From Loripinus fragilis (Eukaryota; Mollusca; Bivalvia; Lucinida; Lucinidae): a DNA stretch of 64,000 nt. Below the pieces are notes generated by a model that ran no database searches, was not told the origin of the DNA, and worked only from the letters and a program-made list of their open reading frames with translations. The stretch is taken from the NCBI GenBank assembly GCA_964019695.1, contig OZ026531.1, positions 8,689,701 to 8,753,700 on the forward strand, in the 5' to 3' direction. Shown here piece after piece: positions 49,975 to 61,900 of this stretch (position 1 is the first letter of the stretch; each line of letters opens with the position of its first letter). Both the position numbers and the translations under genes were made by a program.

Positions 49975-52900
49975 CGCCCCGGACCGCAATTATGATATTT
50001 CCTGTTTTCCCATAGGGCCCAAGGCAAATGGGGATAGCGGTTGTACGCGCTTTCTAAGGCTCTGATCGCTTTTAGATTTTGCACGCGGATAGGGCCAACA
50101 GAGGCGCAGGTATTGCCATGCGCACCCGCCCGCAACAATGTTTCGATACCGAGTTATCGGGGTGTGGAAGTCCGCCGCCCCGAAGCTTTACGCGCTTCCG
50201 TCTCGCGAACTACTATTTTCATCATGCCCACACGGGCATCAGTTTGTAGTACCGGAGGCCGTCTACAAATGGTGAAAATTTCAAAGCGTTCCGTCGGGAA
50301 ATTAAAAAGTTATGAGCATTAGAAGATCTTCCCATTAGGCCCCATTAGGCCACAGTAGCCGATCCGGCCTAAAACTTGCGCGGGTCACTTTCACGGACGG
50401 GCTCGAAACTGGTGCCAGAAGTTAGCCCCCGACCAGAGCTTCATTGTGAGGCATTGCGTAAAATTTTCCGTCCCCCGAGTGCCGAGCAATAGCCCCTGAA
50501 AGGGCTTTCGGCACAATTTTCACGCCCTTATTTGAGCCACTTGTAGCCGAAGGAATTTTGCGCAAATGACTGAGAGGTGCTCCTGGGCACTGCTCATCAC
50601 TTTGCAATAGGTTCCGGGGCTTTTCGCGAAGGTCGCGTTTTCTCAAACTTTGAGGGCATTAGTGGGTGGGGTGTGAAAACCTCCGAATGCATGGTTCTCA
50701 GCTCCTGCTGTGGGCAGCAAGCCAATTTTTTTTCCAAAATGTTGACCTATAAAAGAGCTTACTCGGGTGTGAAAATTATCATTGTGCGCGCGCGCCCCGG
50801 ACCGCAATTATGATATTTCCTGTTTTCCCATAGGGCCCAAGGCAAATGGGGATAGCGGTTGTACGCGCTTTCTAAGGCTCTGATCGCTTTTAGATTTTGC
50901 ACGCGGATAGGGCCAACAGAGGCGCAGGTATTGCCATGCGCACCTGCCCGCAACAATGTTTCGATACCGAGTTATCGGGGTGTGGAAGTCCGCCGCCCCG
51001 AAGCTTTACGCGCTTCCGTCTCGCGAACTACTATTTTCATCATGCCCACACGGGCATCAGTTTGTAGTACCGGAGGCCGTCTACAAATGGTGAAAATTTC
51101 AAAGCGTTCCGTCGGGAAATTAAAAAGTTATGAGCATTAGAAGATCTTCCCATTAGGCCCCATTAGGCCACAGTAGCCGATCCGGCCTAAAACTTGCGCG
51201 GGTCACTTTCACGGACGGGCTCGAAACTGGTGCCAGAAGTTAGCCCCCGACCAGAGCTTCATTGTGAGGCATTGCGTAAAATTTTCCGTCCCCCGAGTGC
51301 CGAGCAATAGCCCCTGAAAGGGCTTTCGGCACAATTTTCACGCCCTTATTTGAGCCACTTGTAGCCGAAGGAATTTTGCGCAAATGACTGAGAGGTGCTC
51401 CTGGGCACTGCTCATCACTTTGCAATAGGTTCCGGGGCTTTTCGCGAAGGTCGCGTTTTCTCAAACTTTGAGGGCATTAGTGGGTGGGGTGTGAAAACCT
51501 CCGAATGCATGGTTCTCAGCTCCTGCTGTGGGCAGCAAGCCAATTTTTTTTCCAAAATGTTGACCTATAAAAGAGCTTACTCGGGTGTGAAAATTATCAT
51601 TGTGCGCGCGCGCCCCGGACCGCAATTATGATATTTCCTGTTTTCCCATAGGGCCCAAGGCAAATGGGGATAGCGGTTGTACGCGCTTTCTAAGGCTCTG
51701 ATCGCTTTTAGATTTTGCACGCGGATAGGGCCAACAGAGGCGCAGGTATTGCCATGCGCACCCGCCCGCAACAATGTTTCGATACCGAGTTATCGGGGTG
51801 TGGAAGTCCGCCGCCCCGAAGCTTTACGCGCTTCCGTCTCGCGAACTACTATTTTCATCATGCCCACACGGGCATCAGTTTGTAGTACCGGAGGCCGTCT
51901 ACAAATGGTGAAAATTTCAAAGCGTTCCGTCGGGAAATTAAAAAGTTATGAGCATTAGAAGATCTTCCCATTAGGCCCCATTAGGCCACAGTAGCCGATC
52001 CGGCCTAAAACTTGCGCGGGTCACTTTCACGGACGGGCTCGAAACTGGTGCCAGAAGTTAGCCCCCGACCAGAGCTTCATTGTGAGGCATTGCGTAAAAT
52101 TTTCCGTCCCCCGAGTGCCGAGCAATAGCCCCTGAAAGGGCTTTCGGCACAATTTTCACGCCCTTATTTGAGCCACTTGTAGCCGAAGGAATTTTGCGCA
52201 AATGACTGAGAGGTGCTCCTGGGCACTGCTCATCACTTTGCAATAGGTTCCGGGGCTTTTCGCGAAGGTCGCGTTTTCTCAAACTTTGAGGGCATTAGTG
52301 GGTGGGGTGTGAAAACCTCCGAATGCATGGTTCTCAGCTCCTGCTGTGGGCAGCAAGCCAATTTTTTTTCCAAAATGTTGACCTATAAAAGAGCTTACTC
52401 GGGTGTGAAAATTATCATTGTGCGCGCGCGCCCCGGACCGCAATTATGATATGTCCTGTTTTCCCATAGGGCCCAAGGCAAATGGGGATAGCGGTTGTAC
52501 GCGCTTTCTAAGGCTCTGATCGCTTTTAGATTTTGCACGCGGATAGGGCCAACAGAGGCGCAGGTATTGCCATGCGCACCCGCCCGCAACAATGTTTCGA
52601 TACCGAGTTATCGGGGTGTGGAAGTCCGCCGCCCCGAAGCTTTACGCGCTTCCGTCTCGCGAACTACTATTTTCATCATGCCCACACGGGCATCAGTTTG
52701 TAGTACCGGAGGCCGTCTACAAATGGTGAAAATTTCAAAGCGTTCCGTCGGGAAATTAAAAAGTTATGAGCATTAGAAGATCTTCCCATTAGGCCCCATT
52801 AGGCCACAGTAGCCGATCCGGCCTAAAACTTGCGCGGGTCACTTTCACGGACGGGCTCGAAACTGGTGCCAGAAGTTAGCCCCCGACCAGAGCTTCATTG

Positions 52901-55900
52901 TGAGGCATTGCGTAAAATTTTCCGTCCCCCGAGTGCCGAGCAATAGCCCCTGAAAGGGCTTTCGGCACAATTTTCACGCCCTTATTTGAGCCACTTGTAG
53001 CCGAAGGAATTTTGCGCAAATGACTGAGAGGTGCTCCTGGGCACTGCTCATCACTTTGCAATAGGTTCCGGGGCTTTTCGCGAAGGTCGCGTTTTCTCAA
53101 ACTTTGAGGGCATTAGTGGGTGGGGTGTGAAAACCTCCGAATGCATGGTTCTCAGCTCCTGCTGTGGGCAGCAAGCCAATTTTTTTTCCAAAATGTTGAC
53201 CTATAAAAGAGCTTACTCGGGTGTGAAAATTATCATTGTGCGCGCGCGCCCCGGACCGCAATTATGATATTTCCTGTTTTCCCATAGGGCCCAAGGCAAA
53301 TGGGGATAGCGGTTGTACGCGCTTTCTAAGGCTCTGATCGCTTTTAGATTTTGCACGCAGATAGGGCCAACAGAGGCGCAGGTATTGCCATGCGCACCCG
53401 CCCGCAACAATGTTTCGATACCGAGTTATCAGGGTGTGGAAGTCCGCCGCCCCGAAGCTTTACGCGCTTCCGTCTCGCGAACTACTATTTTCATCATGCC
53501 CACACGGGCATCAGTTTGTAGTACCGGAGGCCGTCTACAAATGGTGAAAATTTCAAAGCGTTCCGTCGGGAAATTAAAAAGTTATGAGCATTAGAAGATC
53601 TTCCCATTAGGCCCCATTAGGCCACAGTAGCCGATCCGGCCTAAAACTTGCGCGGGTCACTTTCACGGACGGGCTCGAAACTGGTGCCAGAAGTTAGCCC
53701 CCGACCAGAGCTTCATTGTGAGGCATTGCGTAAAATTTTCCGTCCCCCGAGTGCCGAGCAATAGCCCCTGAAAGGGCTTTCGGCACAATTTTCACGCCCT
53801 TATTTGAGCCACTTGTAGCCGAAGGAATTTTGCGCAAATGACTGAGAGGTGCTCCTGGGCACTGCTCATCACTTTGCAATAGGTTCCGGGGCTTTTCGCG
53901 AAGGTCGCGTTTTCTCAAACTTTGAGGGCATTAGTGGGTGGGGTGTGAAAACCTCCGAATGCATGGTACTCAGCTCCTGCTGTGGGCAGCAAGCCAATTT
54001 TTTTTCCAAAATGTTGACCTATAAAAGAGCTTACTCGGGTGTGAAAATTATCATTGTGCGCGCGCGCCCCGGACCGCAATTATGATATTTCCTGTTTTCC
54101 CATAGGGCCCAAGGCAAATGGGGATAGCGGTTGTACGCGCTTTCTAAGGCTCTGATCGCTTTTAGATTTTGCACGCGGATAGGGCCAACAGAGGCGCAGG
54201 TATTGCCATGCGCACCCGCCCGCAACAATGTTTCGATACCGAGTTATCGGGGTGTGGAAGTCCGCCGCCCCGAAGCTTTACGCGCTTCCGTCTCGCGAAC
54301 TACTATTTTCATCATGCCCACACGGGCATCAGTTTGTAGTACCGGAGGCCGTCTACAAATGGTGAAAATTTCAAAGCGTTCCGTCGGGAAATTAAAAAGT
54401 TATGAGCATTAGAAGATCTTCCCATTAGGCCCCATTAGGCCACAGTAGCCGATCCGGCCTAAAACTTGCGCGGGTCACTTTCACGGACGGGCTCGAAACT
54501 GGTGCCAGAAGTTAGCCCCCGACCAGAGCTTCATTGTGAGGCATTGCGTAAAATTTTCCGTCCCCCGAGTGCCGAGCAATAGCCCCTGAAAGGGCTTTCG
54601 GCACAATTTTCACGCCCTTATTTGAGCCACTTGTAGCCGAAGGAATTTTGCGCAAATGACTGAGAGGTGCTCCTGGGCACTGCTCATCACTTTGCAATAG
54701 GTTCCGGGGCTTTTCGCGAAGGTCGCGTTTTCTCAAACTTTGAGGGCATTAGTGGGTGGGGTGTGAAAACCTCCGAATGCATGGTTCTCAGCTCCTGCTG
54801 TGGGCAGCAAGCCAATTTTTTTTCCAAAATGTTGACCTATAAAAGAGCTTACTCGGGTGTGAAAATTATCATTGTGCGCGCGCGCCCCGGACCGCAATTA
54901 TGATATTTCCTGTTTTCCCATAGGGCCCAAGGCAAATGGGGATAGCGGTTGTACGCGCTTTCTAAGGCTCTGATCGCTTTTAGATTTTGCACGCGGATAG
55001 GGCCAACAGAGGCGCAGGTATTGCCATGCGCACCCGCCCGCAACAATGTTTCGATACCGAGTTATCGGGGTGTGGAAGTCCGCCGCCCCGAAGCTTTACG
55101 CGCTTCCGTCTCGCGAACTACTATTTTCATCATGCCCACACGGGCATCAGTTTGTAGTACCGGAGGCCGTCTACAAATGGTGAAAATTTCAAAGCGTTCC
55201 GTCGGGAAATTAAAAAGTTATGAGCATTAGAAGATCTTCCCATTAGGCCCCATTAGGCCACAGTAGCCGATCCAGCCTAAAACTTGCGCGGGTCACTTTC
55301 ACGGACGGGCTCGAAACTGGTGCCAGAAGTTAGCCCCCGACCAGAGCTTCATTGTGAGGCATTGCGTAAAATTTTCCGTCCCCCGAGTGCCGAGCAATAG
55401 CCCCTGAAAGGGCTTTCGGCACAATTTTCACGCCCTTATTTGAGCCACTTGTAGCCGAAGGAATTTTGCGCAAATGACTGAGAGGTGCTCCTGGGCACTG
55501 CTCATCACTTTGCAATAGGTTCCGGGGCTTTTCGCGAAGGTCGCGTTTTCTCAAACTTTGAGGGCATTAGTGGGTGGGGTGTGAAAACCTCCGAATGCAT
55601 GGTTCTCAGCTCCTGCTGTGGGCAGCAAGCCAATTTTTTTTCCAAAATGTTGACCTATAAAAGAGCTTACTCGGGTGTGAAAATTATTATTGTGCGCGCG
55701 CGCCCCGGACCGCAATTATGATATTTCCTGTTTTCCCATAGGGCCCAAGGCAAATGGGGATAGCGGTTGTACGCGCTTTCTAAGGCTCTGATCGCTTTTA
55801 GATTTTGCACGCGGATAGGGCCAACAGAGGCGCAGGTATTGCCATGCGCACCCGCCCGCAACAATGTTTCGATACCGAGTTATCGGGGTGTGGAAGTCCG

Positions 55901-58900
55901 CCGCCCCGAAGCTTTACGCGCTTCCGTCTCGCGAACTACTATTTTCATCATGCCCACACGGGCATCAGTTTGTAGTACCGGAGGCCGTCTACAAATGGTG
56001 AAAATTTCAAAGCGTTCCGTCGGGAAATTAAAAAGTTATGAGCATTAGAAGATCTTCCCATTAGGCCCCATTAGGCCACAGTAGCCGATCCGGCCTAAAA
56101 CTTGCGCGGGTCACTTTCACGGACGGGCTCGAAACTGGTGCCAGAAGTTAGCCCCCGACCAGAGCTTCATTGTGAGGCATTGCGTAAAATTTTCCGTCCC
56201 CCGAGTGCCGAGCAATAGCCCCTGAAAGGGCTTTCGGCACAATTTTCACGCCCTTATTTGAGCCACTTGTAGCCGAAGGAATTTTGCGCAAATGACTGAG
56301 AGGTGCTCCTGGGCACTGCTCATCACTTTGCAATAGGTTCCGGGGCTTTTCGCGAAGGTCGCGTTTTCTCAAACTTTGAGGGCATTAGTGGGTGGGGTGT
56401 GAAAACCTCCGAATGCATGGTTCTCAGCTCCTGCTGTGGGCAGCAAGCCAATTTTTTTCCAAAATGTTGACCTATAAAAGAGCTTACTCGGGTGTGAAAA
56501 TTATCATTGTGCGCGCGCGCCCCGGACCGCAATTATGATATTTCCTGTTTTCCCATAGGGCCCAAGGCAAATGAGGATAGCGGTTGTACGCGCTTTCTAA
56601 GGCTCTGATCGCTTTTAGATTTTGCACGCGGATAGGGCCAACAGAGGCGCAGGTATTGCCATGCGCACCCGCCCGCAACAATGTTTCGATACCGAGTTAT
56701 CGGGGTGTGGAAGTCCGCCGCCCCGAAGCTTTACGCGCTTCCGTCTCGCGAACTACTATTTTCATCATGCCCACACGGGCATCAGTTTGTAGTACCGGAG
56801 GCCGTCTACAAATGGTGAAAATTTCAAAGCGTTCCGTCGGGAAATTAAAAAGTTATGAGCATTAGAAGATCTTCCCATTAGGCCCCATTAGGCCACAGTA
56901 GCCGATCCGGCCTAAAACTTGCGCGGGTCACTTTCACGGACGGGCTCGAAACTGGTGCCAGAAGTTAGCCCCCGACCAGAGCTTCATTGTGAGGCATTGC
57001 GTAAAATTTTCCGTCCCCCGAGTGCCGAGCAATAGCCCCTGAAAGGGCTTTCGGCACAATTTTCACGCCCTTATTTGAGCCACTTGTAGCCGAAGGAATT
57101 TTGCGCAAATGACTGAGAGGTGCTCCTGGGCACTGCTCATCACTTTGCAATAGGTTCCGGGGCTTTTCGCGAAGGTCGCGTTTTCTCAAACTTTGAGGGC
57201 ATTAGTGGGTGGGGTGTGAAAACCTCCGAATGCATGGTTCTCAGCTCCTGCTGTGGGCAGCAAGCCAATTTTTTTTCCAAAATGTTGACCTATAAAAGAG
57301 CTTACTCGGGTGTGAAAATTATCATTGTGCGCGCGCGCCCCGGACCGCAATTATGATATTTCCTGTTTTCCCATAGGGCCCAAGGCAAATGGGGATAGCG
57401 GTTGTACGCGCTTTCTAAGGCTCTGATCGCTTTTAGATTTTGCACGCGGATAGGGCCAACAGAGGCGCAGGTATTGCCATGCGCACCCGCCCGCAACAAT
57501 GTTTCGATACCGAGTTATCGGGGTGTGGAAGTCCGCCGCCCCGAAGCTTTACGCGCTTCCGTCTCGCGAACTACTATTTTCATCATGCCCACACGGGCAT
57601 CAGTTTGTAGTACCGGAGGCCGTCTACAAATGGTGAAAATTTCAAAGCGTTCCGTCGGGAAATTAAAAAGTTATGAGCATTAGAAGATCTTCCCATTAGG
57701 CCCCATTAGGCCACAGTAGCCGATCCGGCCTAAAACTTGCGCGGGTCACTTTCACGGACGGGCTCGAAACTGGTGCCAGAAGTTAGCCCCCGACCAGAGC
57801 TTCATTGTGAGGCATTGCGTAAAATTTTCCGTCCCCCGAGTGCCGAGCAATAGCCCCTGAAAGGGCTTTCGGCACAATTTTCACGCCCTTATTTGAGCCA
57901 CTTGTAGCCGAAGGAATTTTGCGCAAATGACTGAGAGGTGCTCCTGGGCACTGCTCATCACTTTGCAGTAGGTTCCGGGGCTTTTCGCGAAGGTCGCGTT
58001 TTCTCAAACTTTGAGGGCATTAGTGGGTGGGGTGTGAAAACCTCCGAATGCATGGTTCTCAGCTCCTGCTGTGGGCAGCAAGCCAATTTTTTTTCCAAAA
58101 TGTTGACCTATAAAAGAGCTTACTCGGGTGTGAAAATTATCATTGTGCGCACGCGCCCCGGACCGCAATTATGATATTTCCTGTTTTCCCATAGGGCCCA
58201 AGGCAAATGGGGATAGCGGTTGTACGCGCTTTCTAAGGCTCTGATCGCTTTTAGATTTTGCACGCGGATAGGGCCAACAGAGGCGCAGGTATTGCCATGC
58301 GCACCCGCCCGCAACAATGTTTCGATACCGAGTTATCGGGGTGTGGAAGTCCGCCGCCCCGAAGCTTTACGCGCTTCCGTCTCGCGAACTACTATTTTCA
58401 TCATGCCCACACGGGCATCAGTTTGTAGTACCGGAGGCCGTCTACAAATGGTGAAAATTTCAAAGCGTTCCGTCGGGAAATTAAAAAGTTATGAGCATTA
58501 GAAGATCTTCCCATTAGGCCCCATTAGGCCACAGTAGCCGATCCGGCCTAAAACTTGCGCGGGTCACTTTCACGGACGGGCTCGAAACTGGTGCCAGAAG
58601 TAAGCCCCCGACCAGAGCTTCATTGTGAGGCATTGCGTAAAATTTTCCGTCCCCCGAGTGCCGAGCAATAGCCCCTGAAAGGGCTTTCGGCACAATTTTC
58701 ACGCCCTTATTTGAGCCACTTGTAGCCGAAGGAATTTTGCGCAAATGACTGAGAGGTGCTCCTGGGCACTGCTCATCACTTTGCAATAGGTTCCGGGGCT
58801 TTTCGCGAAGGTCGCGTTTTCTCAAACTTTGAGGGCATTAGTGGGTGGGGTGTGAAAACCTCCGAATGCATGGTTCTCAGCTCCTGCTGTGGGCAGCAAG

Positions 58901-61900
58901 CCAATTTTTTTTCCAAAATGTTGACCTATAAAAGAGCTTACTCGGGTGTGAAAATTATCATTGTGCGCGCGCGCCCCGGACCGCAATTATGATATTTCCT
59001 GTTTTCCCATAGGGCCCAAGGCAAATGGGGATAGCGGTTGTACGCGCTTTCTAAGGCTCTGATCGCTTTTAGATTTTGCACGCGGATAGGGCCAACAGAG
59101 GCGCAGGTATTGCCATGCGCACCCGCCCGCAACAATGTTTCGATACCGAGTTATCGGGGTGTGGAAGTCCGCCGCCCCGAAGCTTTACGCGCTTCCGTCT
59201 CGCGAACTACTATTTTCATCATGCCCACACGGGCATCAGTTTGTAGTACCGGAGGCCGTCTACAAATGGTGAAAATTTCAAAGTGTTCCGTCGGGAAATT
59301 AAAAAGTTATGAGCATTAGAAGATCTTCCCATTAGGCCCCATTAGGCCACAGTAGCCGATCCGGCCTAAAACTTGCGCGGGTCACTTTCACGGACGGGCT
59401 CGAAACTGGTGCCAGAAGTTAGCCCCCGACCAGAGCTTCATTGTGAGGCATTGCGTAAAATTTTCCGTCCCCCGAGTGCCGAGCAATAGCCCCTGAAAGG
59501 GCTTTCGGCACAATTTTCACGCCCTTATTTGAGCCACTTGTAGCCGAAGGAATTTTGCGCAAATGACTGAGAGGTGCTCCTGGGCACTGCTCATCACTTT
59601 GCAATAGGTTCCGGGGCTTTTCGCGAAGGTCGCGTTTTCTCAAACTTTGAGGGCATTAGTGGGTGGGGTGTGAAAACCTCCGAATGCATGGTTCTCAGCT
59701 CCTGCTGTGGGCAGCAAGCCAATTTTTTTTCCAAAATGTTGACCTATAAAAGAGCTTACTCGGGTGTGAAAATTATCATTGTGCGCGCGCGCCCCGGACC
59801 GCAATTATGATATTTCCTGTTTTCCCATAGGGCCCAAGGCAAATGGGGATAGCGGTTGTACGCGCTTTCTAAGGCTCTGATCGCTTTTAGATTTTGCACG
59901 CGGATAGGGCCAACAGAGGCGCAGGTATTGCCATGCGCACCCGCCCGCAACAATGTTTCGATACCGAGTTATCGGGGTGAGGAAGTCCGCCGCCCCGAAG
60001 CTTTACGCGCTTCCGTCTCGCGAACTACTATTTTCATCATGCCCACACGGGCATCAGTTTGTAGTACCGGAGGCCGTCTACAAATGGTGAAAATTTCAAA
60101 GCGTTCCGTCGGGAAATTAAAAAGTTATGAGCATTAGAAGATCTTCCCATTAGGCCCCATTAGGCCACAGTAGCCGATCCGGCCTAAAACTTGCGCGGGT
60201 CACTTTCACGGACGGGCTCGAAACTGGTGCCAGAAGTTAGCCCCGGACCAGAGCTTCATTGTGAGGCATTGCGTAAAATTTTCCGTCCCCCGAGTGCCGA
60301 GCAATAGCCCCTGAAAGGGCTTTCGGCACAATTTTCACGCCCTTATTTGAGCCACTTGTAGCCGAAGGAATTTTGCGCAAATGACTGAGAGGTGCTCCTG
60401 GGCACTGCTCATCACTTTGCAATAGGTTCCGGGGCTTTTCGCGAAGGTCGCGTTTTCTCAAACTTTGAGGGCATTAGTGGGTGGGGTGTGAAAACCTCCG
60501 AATGCATGGTTCTCAGCTCCTGCTGTGGGCAGCAAGCCAATTTTTTTTCCAAAATGTTGACCTATAAAAGAGCTTACTTGGGTGTGAAAATTATCATTGT
60601 GCGCGCGCGCCCCGGACCGCAATTATGATATTTCCTGTTTTCCCATAGGGCCCAAGGCAAATGGGGATAGCGGTTGTACGCGCTTTCTAAGGCTCTGATC
60701 GCTTTTAGATTTTGCACGCGGATAGGGCCAACAGAGGCGCAGGTATTGCCATGCGCACCCGCCCGCAACAATGTTTCGATACCGAGTTATCGGGGTGTGG
60801 AAGTCCGCCGCCCCGAAGCTTTACGCGCTTCCGTCTCGCGAACTACTATTTTCATCATGCCCACACGGGCATCAGTTTGTAGTACCGGAGGCCGTCTACA
60901 AATGGTGAAAATTTCAAAGCGTTCCGTCGGGAAATTAAAAAGTTATGAGCATTAGAAGATCTTCCCATTAGGCCCCATTAGGCCACAGTAGCCGATCCGG
61001 CCTAAAACTTGCACGGGTCACTTTCACGGACGGGCTCGAAACTGGTGCCAGAAGTTAGCCCCCGACCAGAGCTTCATTGTGAGGCATTGCGTAAAATTTT
61101 CCGTCCCCCGAGTGCCGAGCAATAGCCCCTGAAAGGGCTTTCGGCACAATTTTCACGCCCTTATTTGAGCCACTTGTAGCCGAAGGAATTTTGCGCAAAT
61201 GACTGAGAGGTGCTCCTGGGCACTGCTCATCACTTTGCAATAGGTTCCGGGGCTTTTCGCGAAGGTCGCGTTTTCTCAAACTTTGAGGGCATTAGTGGGT
61301 GGGGTGTGAAAACCTCCGAATGCATGGTTCTCAGCTCCTGCTGTGGGCAGCAAGCCAATTTTTTTTCCAAAATGTTGACCTATAAAAGAGCTTACTCGGG
61401 TGTGAAAATTATCATTGTGCGCGCGCGCCCCGGACCGCAATTATGATATTTCCTGTTTTCCCATAGGGCCCAAGGCAAATGGGGATAGCGGTTGTACGCG
61501 CTTTCTAAGGCTCTGATCGCTTTTAGATTTTGCACGCGGATAGGGCCAACAGAGGCGCAGGTATTGCCATGCGCACGCGCCCGCAACAATGTTTCGATAC
61601 CGAGTTATCGGGGTGTGGAAGTCCGCCGCCCCGAAGCTTTACGCGCTTCCGTCTCGCGAACTACTATTTTCATCATGCCCACACGGGCATCAGTTTGTAG
61701 TACCGGAGGCCGTCTACAAATGGTGAAAATTTCAAAGCGTTCCGTCGGGAAATTAAAAAGTTATGAGCATTAGAAGATCTTCCCATTAGGCCCCATTAGG
61801 CCACAGTAGCCGATCCGGCCTAAAACTTGCGCGGGTCACTTTCACGGACGGGCTCGAAACTGGTGCCAGAAGTTAGCCCCCGACCAGAGCTTCATTGTGA

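Noticed and set aside
38019..59284. Shared variant 26 units apart as evidence of another block duplication
   Set aside because: It is a single CpG-to-TpG change with no other shared variants around it, so two independent deaminations are the simpler explanation.
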